From Schistosoma haematobium (Eukaryota; Platyhelminthes; Trematoda; Strigeidida; Schistosomatidae): DNA of 64,000 bases. Shown here piece after piece: positions 23,001-36,818 of the stretch. Below the pieces are notes generated by a model that was given only the letters and a program-made list of their open reading frames with translations, had not been told where the DNA came from and ran no database searches. Positions within the stretch are counted from its first letter, which is position 1. Each line of letters begins with the position of its first letter. The stretch is taken from positions 32,082,536 through 32,146,535 of the forward strand of contig NC_067198.1 of assembly GCF_000699445.3 (NCBI RefSeq). The letters run 5' to 3'. The position numbers were made by a program, and so were the translations under genes.

Positions 23001-26000
23001 CGACTTTCTCAATGACAAGGTAGTAACCAAGGTGAATAGTTAGGAGTAGAATAGCTTCCATGCTGTAAATACTGCGGTGTACATTGATACTGTTATATTG
23101 TAATGGGGATTTAGTTTTATTTATGAATTGCATTTTTTTGTAGTAACAGAGATATTTAGTAAACGTTTTATTGTACATGATAAACCTGAAGTAATGGATA
23201 CTTAAGTTCGTGCATATTCACATTTAATGATGAGTTGTTTATGTAATCTCCAAAAACCTATGGTTTTCTACAGTTCAAATCTGTTTAATTTAACTTTACA
23301 CTTAGTAATTTTTCAAACAACAAAAATATCTATAAAGATAAAATTATTTAGAATAAAGAATAGTGATAAAAATCGAATAAAACATATATAAACATATTTA
23401 CTTGTGGCACAACCCCAAGTGACTGACGTAATGATGCTTGAGTAACTGATTTAATATTTTGTTCATCAATTAAAATCTCTCCTTCAGTGGCATCATAGAA
23501 TCGAAACAAAAGTCGAACAATTGTTGATTTACCACTTCCTGATTCACCAACCTTCGGAAAATAAACCAAAAACAACAGAAAGTCAAGAGGCATACTGTGT
23601 ATGAAATTAAATTAATGACTGAACTGAGTAAAGTTTAATTATACCCGAAATTTAAGCAAAATAGTTCAGACTATGAATTATGCGCATATTTCCATAATAT
23701 GGAAATTCCAGTAAATTTTCTTTTGAAGCATCAAAGTAAGTTCATTAGTGCTGTCAGGATAACTTTCTTTTACTGAATCCATAAGGATTATCAGGCTGAA
23801 TATAAGGACGTAATACCTGACATTGAATGGTTAGAAGCAATCGCGTTTTGAATAAAACAGTGGTAATATTTCTGACTATGTTACTGAGTGGAAAAGCAAC
23901 TAGAGACCTCAGATGACTGTTGTTTCAATGTGCTAACCACTAAAAAATATAGTTAGCAGTATTCCTATCAATCCCCTTCCAATCGTTCAATGTCACAATC
24001 ACGTACATTTCAAGAGAGTATCATAATCATATCATATTATGTAGACTAATTAAATATGTAACAGGAATCTTAATGATTTGTTTTGTCATACAAACTCAAA
24101 CCAAATGAAATATCACCATAATTGTCGTTAAATTTTTCTTAGTTTTGGAGACCTATTTCAATCAATGCAAAGTGATTAATTTTTTTTACTGTTGTGGTTG
24201 ACTGTACCTATGAATAAGAAAATAAAATTCTATGAATATATGTCGCTTTACAAATGACCAATTTTATGGAGAAAAATAGATGCCCACTTAAAAAATATAA
24301 GATTAACAAATGATTATGGGGATTCGTTTATAATGTGAAAGAGATTTGGTTAGTTTGTAATGTTGACTTAACGTTAAGACTAACACTACTTACAAGTAGT
24401 CTTAACTTATTAATCTATTTTTATTTATCTGATAACATTTGTCGATGTATGGGAGAAAAAACCACTTGTGTCTAACTTTTAATATACATCAAACATTTAA
24501 CTAATCTTATCAGCCAATTTTATTTTAATATCGGTCCATTCATTATGGTCTTTCCACTAGTTCAGTCATGAACTTTAAGAGTAACTTTGAAACATTTTTT
24601 TCCAGTCTCAACGTTGATTTATCCTCAGTAAAGGGTCGTGGAGATTATTGAGTTTCATTGAAATCATGATACGATCAATCTTAGATCATCATTGGAAACC
24701 TGGAAGCACTGGACGGCTGTTACATTCTAGTATGGGACCTTGGTTTGAGTCCCACGTGCGAAATCGGGGATGCGCACTGACGAGTCCCATACTAGGAACG
24801 AAACGGTCGTCCAGTGCTTCCAGGTTTTCAATAATGATCTAGCACTGATCGGTTCATGATTTTGTTAATTCGTTCATTACCAGATTTCAGTTCATTGGGA
24901 TACCTTCAAAATATCCTACTAATACTATATCCACAGCTGACATTATATATTAGTTAATAATAACAACCAAAATAAACGATGTACAAACATGGGAAAGCAT
25001 TGTATTCATGATAAATATCATGAAGCTAATACTTTATACACTTGTGTAACATGACCATTTCAGGCTGAGGGTATTTTATGACTCTGCGTTTTATCAATAT
25101 TATTTACATAGTGCTGGTGACATCTTTTAAAAGTGCTGGGATAAAAGAAACTACGTTTCATGGAATAATGAGGAATTTTATATTCAACTAGCTGAGTCAT
25201 CTCACAACAGATTCGGTGATATATACATGATCTACACTAGACTTCACAAGAGTATGCAAAGAGATAATTATCATTGCTGTTAGCAGGTTTGATAAGAATA
25301 GGTGCAAGGGTGGTTTGCTTGTGGTATGGCATTGTGCCCTGAAGGATAGACATATCAAATCAATATACGTTAGTTTACATTATGACTTACAAAGGAGGAT
25401 TTACAAATATCAAGCAACATTTTTCCCACCATTCGGTCAAAAATGCGTCCAAAACACCTATAAAGCTATATTTCATGCTACGGAGGTAACACAAAGCACT
25501 ATTTTTGAATTCTGTTGGAAATCTAGAATAAACAACTGGTGTAAGTTGATTATAGATAAAAAGTCTTTTGTATAACTGAGCCAAAAAAACTGGTGACACA
25601 AATAAAAGTGTTAATACTCCCTACTTTTCGACTGTACTATGTTTATGAGTCGAAGAAACAAACTTTAAGCAAAAGGACGATTTTGGAGAACTTAGAGGGA
25701 GATGTTGACTATCGTACAATATCTTTACAAGTTAAATTAAAATACAGTGATCAACTATAAGATACATTATTTTATGTACTCACCTTGAATGCTAACTCAT
25801 TTCAAATTTTAACATGACCGAAGATCTGAGACTAGACTGAGAGTGTACTGTAATCGCTACGGATTTATTACAGTTTAACACACTATTGAGCTATAGTGAA
25901 GTAATTCAATTGGTGATGAGAGCTGATGATTGTCTAGGTACTGAGCTATGGTAGGAAACCATGATTCAGTTAATATACCCACATTCTAAATTAAAACCTT

Positions 26001-29000
26001 CATGATCTTCAATTTAAAATTTTCGAGATGATTATACATCTATGATACTAAAATCTAAACTAATGAAGACGATTACTGAACAATAAATTGTCACTATTGA
26101 CAGGAAAAATCAAAGATGAAGTAGTTAGTCAGAATAATAATACTGTACCACCACACCTAAAGATATTTAGTGTTAGGCCATCGAAGTCTTCTTTTCCTTT
26201 TAATTTTAGTATCTTAAATACAAAATAAATCATTATTTCACTTGTTCGTTTTTCAAAAAATCTCAACTTTGACACTAGTACTTTTTGAGCTAAAGGGCTT
26301 TGGCGAAATAGACCTTCTTAGTCTACCATGAGAATGTGAATCTAGTAGAAATAAAGATGTTGATTATGAATAGGGAACAAATTGCTGTGTTTTCAAACCG
26401 AGATGCATAAGCACCTGGTAAGGTTAGTTTAATCGATAATGAAAATTAAAAATTCAAAGCGGGTGAAATATTGTCGAAATGTTGATTATAGAATAATGAA
26501 ACTGTTAAATTTGTTAGTTAAACAGACATTAAATTATCACTTACCAAGGCAACAGTGTGACCCTTCGGTATTTTGAATGATACATTTTTTAAAATTGGAC
26601 GCCTGAATGAAATAAGAAGGCAGTTAACCATGTATAAAATTGAGATGTAAGAAGATTCTTCTTGATTGACAGTAGAGTTGAATTAAGTTTAATATTCCAA
26701 ATCAGGAAAGTAAATTTCTGTGACCACTAGCATGTTCTAAATTATGGGTAAACATCTAGCTGGGCTTCCCTTTACTTTAACAGTGAAGTGACTAACACGG
26801 AATTGGTAAAAAAGCTCTCAGCATACCTTGATTGTCATCAGTGAATTGGTAAACACATGTTGTGAATAAACCTCGAAATAATTCATAATCTTTATGAATC
26901 CTTACGGGGGTATGTAATCAGATAACGTACAGAAAATTGTGAAGCACTATACAATTAAGGATTGTAGTTACTATCACACAACGTTGGTGTATTGTCCATC
27001 AAACTTCTCATGTGCAAGTTCTAGAATGAATACAAAGCAATCAAACTTATGACTGAGTACTTTGTTGCTGCTGTAGATGAAACAAATGCAGTCTTTGATT
27101 GCCTTGGTCAATAATGTAACAATGTTTTAGATCCATTCCCCTCTCTTTCTCTCTAGATCAAAAATATTGTTTGGGAACTGGTCCGCAGTAACAATATCCT
27201 ATGAAGTAGTTGGGCACATAGACCACTTCAATCATCTTGGGAGTCTCATCAGTCCTCGTGGGTTTGCATCGGAAGAAACATCGATACGGGTCTAGAAGGT
27301 TCACTTGGATTCTGATAACTTCCATCACCTATAGATCAGGTGACATGTCCATCTGCCAATCGGATGAGTATACTGTCCAGCAGATGCATACTACTTGGTT
27401 GGGATTTGATTGACTATCGCAACTGGTAGTTGCAGACGTTGGGTGACAAGATTCAGAATGGGCTGTAGTGATGCAGACATATCTACTCTGTCTTCACTTA
27501 GATCTTCAGTCTTGGAATAATTTTTCATTTCTTCTTGAAACATACTATTTATCTCTAATCTTGTCTATTACAACTGATACCACTACTGCTCTCGAATTTT
27601 GTTGAATAATCTCACCGCACTGCGCTCATATGGTATGGCAACTTGAACTGATGCACGTATATCCCAGGTTCTACGTTGCTTACGACAGTCTGTCTTAGTG
27701 GCTGTGTCAATCTTACTTTCAAGTAATAAAGCCTAGGTTTGAATTCCGCTCGATTTAATTCACTTTAGGCAGCCCAATATTAGTACTAGCCATTATAAAA
27801 TTTAATTTGTTTCGAAGTTTTTCACATATGACTAAAATCTTGTCCTGTCAATGTTCATCTTGGTTGGTTATTGATGGACTTTGACTCCTCACTGTCTCCA
27901 TATTTGTTTAGATTGTCTCTTGCTTTGATTGGAGGAAACAAATAAATTCCCATAAGTTGTGCATGTATTTTCGAATCTACTAACCAATAACAGCTTTCCA
28001 TTCTCGCTTGATTTCCTTACTCAAGTAGGTGGTTTGGGTATGCGTAGAGGAAGCGAAAATTTCAGTAGCTAACTCGGACGACTGCACATCATAACACTTT
28101 TATCTAATAGTACGTAAGTCGAATCCTGCTACACTTCGATGATAAGTGATTCGAGGTAAAAAAAAGCATCATTTCTCTTAAGATAGCAAATTGACCTTAG
28201 CGATTAATACTAATTAGCATGAAGCCTCGGTGAAGAACTTCCTCACAATTGTCATGAACTACCTAACATTCAAAGATGGTCGCTGGAATGTATAGTCATT
28301 TCGATTGATGACCATATTGCAACGCGATCAGCACCAAAAGTGCTCCATGAACATGGAAAGAATTACTAGTTAGTGAGTAAAAATTAGTCAATAAAATAAA
28401 CATTTTTACATTTATTACAACGATATTATTATTAATGATAATCATAATCGTGATCATAATTATGGCAAGATGGCTTAATTATAGTATAAAGATTGTCTAA
28501 AAAAACAAACTACAACGTACATACATAAATTAAGAAAACATTATGCATTAAATACAGACAGATAACTATTTAGAAAGATGTACTTATTCACTGTTTATCT
28601 AATAACTGTGAACAATTAGGTATTGTTTTGTAATCCAAAAAGAAAATTGATTAGTTACTTGACCAATACTAGTTAATTGGTAATTTATTTTAGTACTTAT
28701 CCATTTTAAGATTAGTAAATTTAATAAGTACGATTATAATAATTTATCAATTGTACAAACTATTTGGGTTATGGTGTGGTGTATGCTACTGATGTTGACA
28801 TAAATAGTAGATAAAACCAATCAGAAGCGGAATACCTGGTAGGAGGTTGGGATGATCGGATCGAAGAGGACAAAAAGTAATTGTCATGGCAACGGAGGAA
28901 CGATGAGGTTTGATGCAATTGCTGGAGGATTATCAAATGAAGTATTGAATGCAGGCTTTTCACATTTGACGAAAGAATTCTGTAATTCCGTATCAAAATA

Positions 29001-29123
29001 CAATTGATTGTCTCCACGTAGCTTCTCGTTCACAAGAATGCCATAAGATAAACGAACTTCATGCATGAGAGACTTACAATGCACTGTACACATTACCAAT
29101 ACATTTGACGGCAGCTTTTCAAG

Positions 29124-29171
<48 letters not shown>

Positions 29172-32100
29172 GTCGATTAGAAAGTGAGGTGTTATACTTA
29201 GTCGTGAAACTCCAGCTCAGTTCTTTTATGAGTAAATAACGCTTGAAAATACCGGTTAGATGTAAGAATTATTAAGTCAAACGTCACATACGTAATAATT
29301 ACGATCATATTGAGTTAAAAACAAATGTCTATCAAGATTAATGCTCTATATCTAATGGAAAGTATAAATTTAGGTCATTTTATTTACTCTTTAAAATTTG
29401 TTTAGAAAGGTTGAAGTAGATTAACAGTTCAAAGTAAGAAGCATGAAAACGTCATATTGTAAAAGGTTGATGTTGATAACTCAAGAAATTATATAAAAAT
29501 GTATACTACAACAAGTTACAACTAATCAAGTATCTGACCTTAGATGTTTCGAGAGTAAGATGTATGACAGAGCCAGCGATTAGTGCTGAGATAAGACATA
29601 CAGTACTAAATGGAGCAGCCAAGCCAACTGATGAGACTATGTACTTTTATCGACCAATGTGACTTAAAAATCATTAAACGTGCTTAGTCAATTTCTTCTC
29701 AATATATCAAGCTGATTGGGATAGAATTGAGTTGAAAGACCCATACAGATGATCAAACTACGACATGATATCAATCAGAAAGCTAGACCTTAAAGTTACC
29801 ATCCGTAAAATAATTATACCCTATAATTAGAAAATTTAGACGATAAGCTTTAAAAATAGATTCAGTGAGACGGATGCATACACTCTCCATTTTATTTTGA
29901 ACCTTGAGTTTAACATTATTTGGCAATTTTTAGTAGCGGATTTTATTCATTCCTTTCAGTTATATTCCATATGTTCAATTTTTTACTGTCGTTGATAATT
30001 ATTTTACAATTTTTGATTCAGGTCTTGGTAATCGCTCTTTAACGTGATGACATAAGAATATGACGATTTTGTACGACACCAATTCATCCCAGATTTTTAT
30101 TATTTGTAACTGATTGATTAAACAAAGGACCTTAGATAACCACTGAAAACCAGGAACAATTTGACAAATATATCGTCTTAGTGTGGGAACACTTAGCGAC
30201 GCATGTCTACGAGGAATCAAATCTAGAATCTGTAGGTCCTACGGTGAGCGCTTAACCTTCAAAACACTGAGCTAGTATCCAATGGTTCATCATATTTATA
30301 ACCTCAATCAATTAGAGGTATTGCGCTATCCTATTCCAAAGCGAATAGTGGGCAACTTCGCTGGTCACGACCAACCAGTGCTTTCCGGTCCTCACTGCGT
30401 GTGTAACCAAGATCAGTTCCTAATACCAATAGTGAAACATTAATCTTCACAAACCCTTTACATTCATTTATGGATGTTTATTTCGGAAGGAATTTAGGTT
30501 AGTCATACTATTGGAAAGAGAAGTAATATCACATAATTTTTTGATAGAAAATAAACTTACTCTGGGTTGTAAAAGAAGCAGACATTATTGAACTCAACAG
30601 CACCTTCTTTGACAATTAATGCTTGAGCATTCGGTGCATCGGCAACATCTAATTCTTGTTCTAATAAATCAAACATATTTTCCATATCAATAAAGCTTGT
30701 TTGTAGTAGCCTGGTTAAAAAAATAGATAATAATGATAATGACGATAATGGTAAGAAACAACGAGATACTGTCTATCGAAGTAAAAAGAACAGGAAATTG
30801 AAAGTATACATGGATAACTTGTTCAAGGTTATTTCTACTCAAGTGGAATTCAGCAAGATATATCTATTTTCATAACATTTTAAGTAGAAACAGTTTTTCT
30901 TTAGAATGAAGCTGTGAACTAAATAAATAAATGATCTTGAATGTCTGAATCCACTCTAAGAAACAACATAGTAGACGCTTTCAAAGTTGGACTCGTGGCA
31001 TTTCCACAGACGTTATAACTTCTTAAAACGGATGGGAAATTTTAGTGAAAAACAGCAACTGTGTTATAATTAGGAAAACCAATCCATGCAAACGAATTAT
31101 CAGAGTTCTTCATGTTTAAACGAATAAAGGATTCAAACAATAACAGATTTAATGGTCATAGAGCTCTAAGGTGTAAAGTTTCTACTCGCTGGTGCTATCA
31201 TTCAACTTTCAACCGTCGTATTATAGATCAATATTCTACCCTATATTTCAAAGGTTTGGAAACTGACTAGCATATTTGGCCCTCAAACGACAGACGAAAG
31301 CTGTGGCCCAGTGCATGAATCCACGAACTTTGTCTGAATTGTATTGAATTTTCGATTGTTACTGTATCAGAAAAGTACCACAATTGACTATCATCTAATA
31401 ATTGAAAAATACCATTTTAACTTGTTATACTGATTAAAGAAAACGATGAAATGAAAGAGAAAACGGAAACAATACATAGTTCTCATTTAGAAACATAAAA
31501 AAGTCTACATATAAATCAGAAAACACAATCAACATCGTGATGAAAATGTGTTTAGTGTAAACAGATCAGTCCACTTACTGAGTAAATATTACTCTATTTA
31601 ACAAAGATAAGTTTACAAATCATGTAAAGAATCGGAGAGACTTTATTCGATGGCAATTATCAGAAGTCGAAATATTTCTTAGTTTGATTACAAACCATTT
31701 CGATACGATGTGCCTGTTTTGTGAAACTTAAAGGTAAATGTATTAATATTAATACAAGTTTAACAGTTTTACATTATTCCATTGTGGTTGAAACGAAAAA
31801 TTCGATAACACAAATCTCTTAGCATGTTTTTAATGTGAATGTTCAAACTTACTACACTTAGATGGATGTTTAGCATTAATAACAGCAACACGTCTACGCT
31901 AAATCAGACGTATTTATTTTATTCACAGAAAGATATAATCTTGCTTAATGTATAGTAAAATGATGAATGATTCAAAGTTGATATCTACTTCAAACATCAT
32001 GAAAATGTGTGACATTTTTACTTTTGAAATATAGTTGTAAATATTTATATGGTTTGTCTAATAAATATATGGATGAAACCGGTAGTTTTTGATGAAATTT

Positions 32101-35100
32101 AGGAAATCTTTTGAAAGTTGCTGATAATTACAAAATGTCGAAGAAAATTAATAAAGTGGATCAAATGTTTCATTGAGGGATGTGAGAACTTTAAGACTAG
32201 AATCATTGTCTATACCCTGACGTGACGAAAATATTAGACATGTGTGGTTGTAAAATCAATACATCTTCGATTTTGTCGATTAATTTATTAATGATATCCA
32301 TTTAGGTGTTTATTTAATAGATTCAGTATGAATTACTAGTTTAAAAAAAAACCAAAATTCATATCCAGTAAGTATTATATCAAGGAAAATGTAAATCGCA
32401 TAAAATTAATTCATATTTATTTGAGAGTTCATGAAAACAATCCATCATCAGTATTAATACTGACCTTAACATCAATGCCATGTATTCTTTGAAAGTGTGT
32501 TATTGAACAACAAAAATATTTAAACTCAATATTGAAAGTTTAGTAATTAAATATTATATTATTTTATATACTATAGAATAGTATACAATACAGAGGATAG
32601 AAAAGAACATGAAAAGAATTTACGTTATTTAATGGTATTTTCAATACCTAATGAAAAATTCAAGTTTAAACTATGATTAGGTTTAATTTTTGAAAATGTA
32701 AACCATTATGCATACAGTTTCGGTTCATTGTTCCAAGTATTTTGTTTTCAATTTGTAGATGATAGACTCATGTTCTACTTCATTCAGTGAGATTTATAAG
32801 TTCCTTGGTAATTTCATTAATCGTAGCAAAAAGATGTGCAGTTAAAAAATTATTGAAAGCATATTGGACAGTCGTTTAATTAGAGTTTAGGACTTGTCGG
32901 GAAAGCTCATACATGACTCTAGACTCAAATTGAATCGAAAAAAACGTTTGGTTTCACAGCGGACATCATAATTTTAGAGCACTGAATCGTGACCACAATA
33001 TTCTCCTTTCCAACTTAAGTTAATTCATGTGATATCACAACTACAATCGAATGCAGTTGAACTAAAAAATAACTACCTCTGGTCACCTTGAAGCAAAGTT
33101 CGACAAATTATCTACCTAAACAATACTTCGTTATCCTTTTTAGAGGAGTTTCGTTCTCTGGCTTATGATCTCATTAAGTAAATGAACGATACAATAGACA
33201 AATTTAACTAATAAGTTCAAAACAAACGACAGTATTCCATACTAATCGAAAACAATAAAATATTGAGCTGATTTTTATCAATTTCATTAAAATTTCTTTC
33301 TAACCTGTAATATGTTCCAAAGATACTTAATGGTGAATAAAGTTGAATAATATATGTACAAAATAAAACAAAATGTCCAACTGTCAATACTCCATTAACA
33401 ACATCTCGAGCACATAACAATACACCAAACATAAATCCAATACTAATTACTATATTTTGTACTGTATTAAGTAGATTTAAAGTAAATGCATTCCACCAAT
33501 CAGCTTTTTGATAATCTAAAAATGCTTGATTATAACGATCCGTTTCAAATTGTTCAGCGTTATAATATTTAACCTGTAAAATATGATTAATAAAAAACAG
33601 AAAACATCTGATTCAATATTATTAAATCTAATCGATTAAATTCTGACATCAACTACGTGTTGATAGTTAGTTCATTAAGGTAAAAATTGATATTAGTGTG
33701 GTGTATGCTACTTCTGTTGACAGATATAAGTAGTATGTAGCATCAGTTGAAAGAGGAATGCATGTCAGCAGGAGATTCAGAAGATTCAATTGAAGAGAAC
33801 AGAAAGGGAAGAAGAAAGTAATTGTAATAACAACAGAATTGAGAGAATCATGAAGTATGCAAAGGACAACTGATGAAATATGTGCAAATTAGGTATTTAA
33901 TATATTGTATTCATATTTTACGAAAGCACTGTAAGCTCGAATTATATAATAAATTGGTTATTTTCACCAAGTCTAAGTTCACTGCAGCCGTTTTAAAATA
34001 GGTCAAATCCGATGAATGAATAATTTTAAACAACTACGGTCAATTATGATTAAATGTTTAATTTAAAGAGAGAATAATAGTTGACATTGAATTAAGGTTA
34101 CCTATTACAAGAGTCAATTAATAAAATCTTTTCGATTCACAATACCATGATGTTTTGTTCAGATATTGTTTGTTTTTTGAAAATCATTATAGTTAAACAA
34201 AATCCCAATGTGATGTAGGTGAAAACTGAATTGGTGAATGAAATCAATCAGGTAAGACTCGATTTTTAATGTTTATCTATGAACATATTGTAACATGTTT
34301 GTTAGTAAACTGGTTAGTTCACCAACAAATAAAAAAACAAATAAACGAAGAAAGCCAAAATAATGTTTATTACTTATGATAAAAATGAACATTGTCAAAT
34401 AGGACACGGTAACAATTTGTGTCTTACTAGGTTAGCATGTATAAGTTTAGATGTGAGTAATTTAAGTGATAAATAGGTAGAGAGTAGAATTAAAAGTAGA
34501 CAAATAATAGATATCATTTTTAACGGTAGTATAGAGAGCAGTGATTAAAATACACCCGTATATGATATGTAAATTTGGCCGAGACTATCATGAAAAGCTT
34601 TCAATATTCCATTTAACTAGTCATTAAGCGTTGCATATTGCTGTAATTTTTAGGAAGGATTTCATTTCAAACTTTAACTCCTATAATGTTTGTATTTTTT
34701 TAATCCCATATGTCTGATTGCGCTACATTGGAATGTTTATGATAGACAGTTGTGAGAAATTCCAACTGTTTTAAATGAAATTTTTAGTAAAAATTACACT
34801 TTAAAGTGCAATACTCATCTCCTTAATGAATGGAGGAATGATTGAAAATGCTGAGTATGATATACTTGGTAAATAATCAATACATTAACTAAATTTTGAT
34901 AATGAGTAAAAGTTGATTGTTTATACTGATAAAGTCATAGTATGAACTGTGAAACACCAACAGCATTTATACCATAAACATACTGTAAGATTAACTTTAA
35001 ACCTTCTGATTGGTGACTCAGACAAGTTTGTAATTCGAGATTTTCCAAGATATTTATTAAAATTATGGTTTAAATATTTATAATATCATTCAAAAACTTG

Positions 35101-36753
35101 AACTAGTTGTGTTTTGGTCATGTATAAACCGAAGGTTTTTGTTAAGTTTCATAAATCTTCTAATCGAAGGCTAGATTCGTTTCCTAAGCTCTTCTAGTAA
35201 CCCCGAGGCTTGATCTACACAACTTGAACACGAGAGAAAAGGCAAAAAATATGGAAAAAACGTCTTACTCCAAGGTTCGTTTATGTACAGAAAATCTAAG
35301 GTATTTATAGCATTTTAGATAGCCTTGGGCTTCTGGAAAAGTCTGGAATGCTACTGAACATAGTAGCAGTATAACCATCCAATCAGAAACGCAGCATGTG
35401 ACTTTTCACCTTCTAGATGTTTCTGGTAAAACTTCTATTGAATGCTGATTAGATAAGATGTTTCTCAGCGATTTTAGAGCCCTTTTTGGCTTTTTTGAGG
35501 AATTTTCTGGGTTTCCCCAATATAGTCCATTGACGATATTGGCACACTTTGTTTAATTGTACATCAGCTAGTATTATACTTCTCATTGACAATGAAATAA
35601 GTAAATTTCGATCGAGTAGTATTAAATAACTTATTTAAAATGATCAGGTGTGGGACAAAAAAGATTATATTACAAAATAATACGTAATTTCGTTCAAATA
35701 CATCATAATGTGAAGAACGCTTATCATGACTTACAGTTTCAAAGTTCAACACTGAATCAACAGCTTTAGTGTTTTTTTGATTGTCTAAATTATTCATTTC
35801 ACGTCGAAATTTCGCTCTCCATTCAGTAATTAGCACTGTGGAAACTATATTATAATTATGAGCCAAAAATAAGAAATAATATTAGTCAAACGGATTACAA
35901 ACATCTAATTTTAACATAGCATCATGCAATTAATGTGTGATTATGGGAATTTTAATTGGAATGAAGACAAAAGAAATTGTTCCCTACAAAACAACTTAGA
36001 AAAGAATGAAGTAAAATTTGGAAATATTCAGTCACTTATATGCAACGTAGAACATAGCACATATGTATCAGCCTTAGATGAATATCAAAGTGGTATTGTA
36101 TTAGTTGTACAGAGAATGACTAAGGGGTGAGGAGAGTAAAATACTTTTATTGTTGTTTCAGAAAAGATTCATATTGTATAGACTTTAACAACAGCTGATG
36201 TTATTCTGAAAAAAAAGTGTATGATCTCTCTAATACATATTCCTGTGTTGAAGTCATTAGAAACTTACATTACCTTACCTTAAATTGTATAAAATTATTT
36301 TCATTTATAACAGTGATACTTGCTCTATCTTTATCTCTATTTTTCTGACCGTCCCTAGAAGTCATCTGAAGTCAGTATAAGTCGTTATCAAATCGTTTCT
36401 TAACCCCAGATATTCTGCATCGACGATTTTTTTGTTTTCGGTTCACCAGTGATTATCCGTACTTTGAAACAGTGATTGAAATGTCCGGGATATCATACAC
36501 ATCTAATATCTTATTGGTTTGGATTGTAGACAAACCCATGTCGTTTTCGCACCATTATTCAAGTTTATAAAACCGCTTAGGTGAATAAACATTTTGACAA
36601 TATTTATGGGTTCACTATCAAAAGTGAGTGTATGAACCAGGCTTTTTAAGATCTCCGCGATAGTACTCTATTGATGTATAACGTCATGATAGAATTTTCT
36701 CTACCATCAATTGTACACTGGGAATAAGTTAACACTATATTGTGGCTCACTAA

Positions 36754-36818
<65 letters not shown>

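Larger units (their letters stand above)
18481..23401 (-). other. ABCB6 intron 9 (4.9 kb), repeat-rich
   Basis: Donor gtaaat, acceptor tatttaatacag. It contains the GC-richer mobile repeat at 19077-19585, an RTE remnant (19580-20260) and a reversed hairpin-ended repeat (20895-21080). The stretch 21250-23400 shows only chance frames. Confidence 0.8.
23552..26544 (-). other. ABCB6 intron 8 (3.0 kb)
   Basis: Donor gtaagt, acceptor tttattttccgaag. It contains one hammerhead SINE in head-to-head form (about 24632-24872). The rest is AT-rich with no recognisable feature. Confidence 0.8.
26603..30560 (-). other. ABCB6 intron 7 (4.0 kb), repeat-rich
   Basis: Donor gtaagt, acceptor cttatttcattcag. 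It contains an RTE remnant (27060-27720), a hairpin-ended repeat copy (28768-29100), a (TA)n tract (29126-29169) and a worn minus-strand SINE (30115-30290). Confidence 0.8.
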
